A stretch of DNA of 64,000 nucleotides from Mesorhizobium tianshanense (lineage in GTDB: Bacteria; Pseudomonadota; Alphaproteobacteria; Rhizobiales; Rhizobiaceae): the NCBI RefSeq assembly GCF_007830515.1, contig NZ_VLKT01000017.1:1-64000 (forward strand), read 5' to 3'. Numbering within the stretch: position 1 is the first letter of the stretch; every line of letters starts with the position of its first letter. The notes below the pieces were generated by a model. The model saw nothing but the letters and a program-made list of their open reading frames with translations, was not told the origin of the DNA and made no database searches. This document shows, in pieces, positions 63,373 through 64,000 of the stretch. The position numbers were made by a program, and so were the translations under genes.

Positions 63373-64000
63373 TTGAGCGTATCGCGCAGCGACGAATACA
63401 ATCAGCTCGCCACGCTCATCGCCTCGACACGGGAGACGAGCGGCGAACTTTTCGGCAAGGCGATGGTCGGCTGGCTTCGGCAGCATGTCAGTTTCGACCA
63501 CTGTGTGATCTTCGGCTATCGCGGCGCCTCGCGCCCGCCGCTGCTGTTCGAGACGTTCTCGCCGTCGGAGAGTCACGTCTTCGTCGCGCTCTATCAGGAA
63601 GGCCCTTATCTGCTCGACCCGTTCCACCATGCGGCGGTCGAGCGCAAGGAAGGTTTTTGGCGCATGCGCGAACTGGCGCCGGACCGCTTCTACGCCAGCG
63701 AATATTACCGCTCCTACTATAGCCAGACCAGGCTGGCCGAGGAGGTCGGTTTCTTCGTGCCGCTGCCGGGTAAGGACGCGCTGGTGGTCTCGCTGATGCG
63801 GCTGCACGCTTCGGGACCCTTCGGAACCGCCGATGCCAGGCTGCTGCGCGACATGGCGCCGGCGGTGATCGGCTTCGTCAGGCTGCGCTGGCCAGTCCTT
63901 CCGGCTGACGAACCGGCCGAGACGAAGCAGGACGAGGCGATTGCCGCGGCCAGCGAGTTCGAACGTGCTCATATCTGGAAGAGCCTTTCGCTGACGCCGC
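63373..64000 (+). CDS. LuxR-family regulator, 5' part (runs off the right edge)
   Basis: Open to the end of the window for 209 codons. The start is a TTG with AGGGGGTAGGGA just before it; an in-frame TAG at 63367 excludes any earlier start, and the next ATG is about 31 codons in. The visible part is a sensor domain (VSFDHCVIFGYRGASRPPLL, YYRSYYSQTRLAEEVGFFVP). The last residues, WKSLSLTP, are where the LuxR HTH normally begins. Partner genes of the same kind often control adjacent amine importers. Confidence 0.75.
   Translation, partial: MSVSRSDEYNQLATLIASTRETSGELFGKAMVGWLRQHVSFDHCVIFGYRGASRPPLLFETFSPSESHVFVALYQEGPYLLDPFHHAAVERKEGFWRMRELAPDRFYASEYYRSYYSQTRLAEEVGFFVPLPGKDALVVSLMRLHASGPFGTADARLLRDMAPAVIGFVRLRWPVLPADEPAETKQDEAIAAASEFERAHIWKSLSLTP

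Noticed and set aside
1..64000. CRISPR arrays, tRNA, rRNA, prophage or integrase genes
   Set aside because: None seen; the only clustered short repeats are the 15-base units in exbB and the intergenic palindromes.

Overview
The window looks like a chromosomal stretch of an alphaproteobacterium of the order Hyphomicrobiales, most likely Mesorhizobium or a close relative. The reasons are the high GC content, TGA-N9-TCA iron boxes of the RirA type, rhizobial palindromic repeats, many ABC importers, TAT-exported binding proteins and tight 4-base ATGA/GTGA gene overlaps. No rRNA, tRNA or CRISPR array was seen. The genus is an inference.

Layout. (1) 1-2170: the 5' end of an IS5-family transposase abuts the 3' half of a large helical protein that resembles DUF4020-type defence proteins. 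It appears to have been cut by the insertion. (2) 2304-3803: a solitary HerA/FtsK-like ATPase. (3) 3915-10331: an arsenic resistance island, all on the minus strand (arsR2, LMW-type arsC, acr3, glutaredoxin-type arsC, arsH, arsR1, an ArsO-like flavoprotein and an MFS pump). Three copies of one operator, TTCGA-N6-TCGAA, lie in front of arsH and arsR1. (4) 10454-18507: an RND efflux operon (adaptor, pump, NodT-type outer membrane factor). A rearrangement scar separates it from a two-component system whose response regulator has lost its N-terminus. (5) 18559-29509: an iron-siderophore locus. fhuC-exbB-exbD-tonB diverge from a TonB receptor, fhuD, fhuB and an ABC exporter, with two iron boxes between them, followed by a C-terminally broken flavin monooxygenase. 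(6) 29645-36774: small membrane proteins and a DUF4212/sodium-solute symporter locus with an exonuclease-CBS-nucleotidyltransferase fusion. (7) 36829-40724: an AraC regulator diverging from a two-subunit molybdenum hydroxylase. (8) 40785-45513: a BMP-type nucleoside ABC importer interrupted by an intergenic repeat.

(9) 45888-63258 plus the partial regulator at the right edge is the most interesting part. A GntR regulator with two apparent winged-helix segments heads an operon for a UGT-like glycosyltransferase, a gamma-glutamyl-amine ligase and a gamma-glutamyl-amine oxidase. It diverges from an operon for a spermidine/putrescine-type importer, a second paralogous glycosyltransferase, two tandem cupins and an aldehyde dehydrogenase. 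A second complete polyamine-type importer plus a short-chain dehydrogenase follows in convergent orientation, next to a LuxR-type regulator. Together they suggest an amine uptake and gamma-glutamylation pathway joined to a sugar transfer step. Both glycosyltransferases lack the usual catalytic histidine at the expected position, by eye alignment. No described pathway known to me has this combination.

Start codons were chosen by ribosome binding sites and overlaps where possible. Functions come from reading the proteins, not from database searches.
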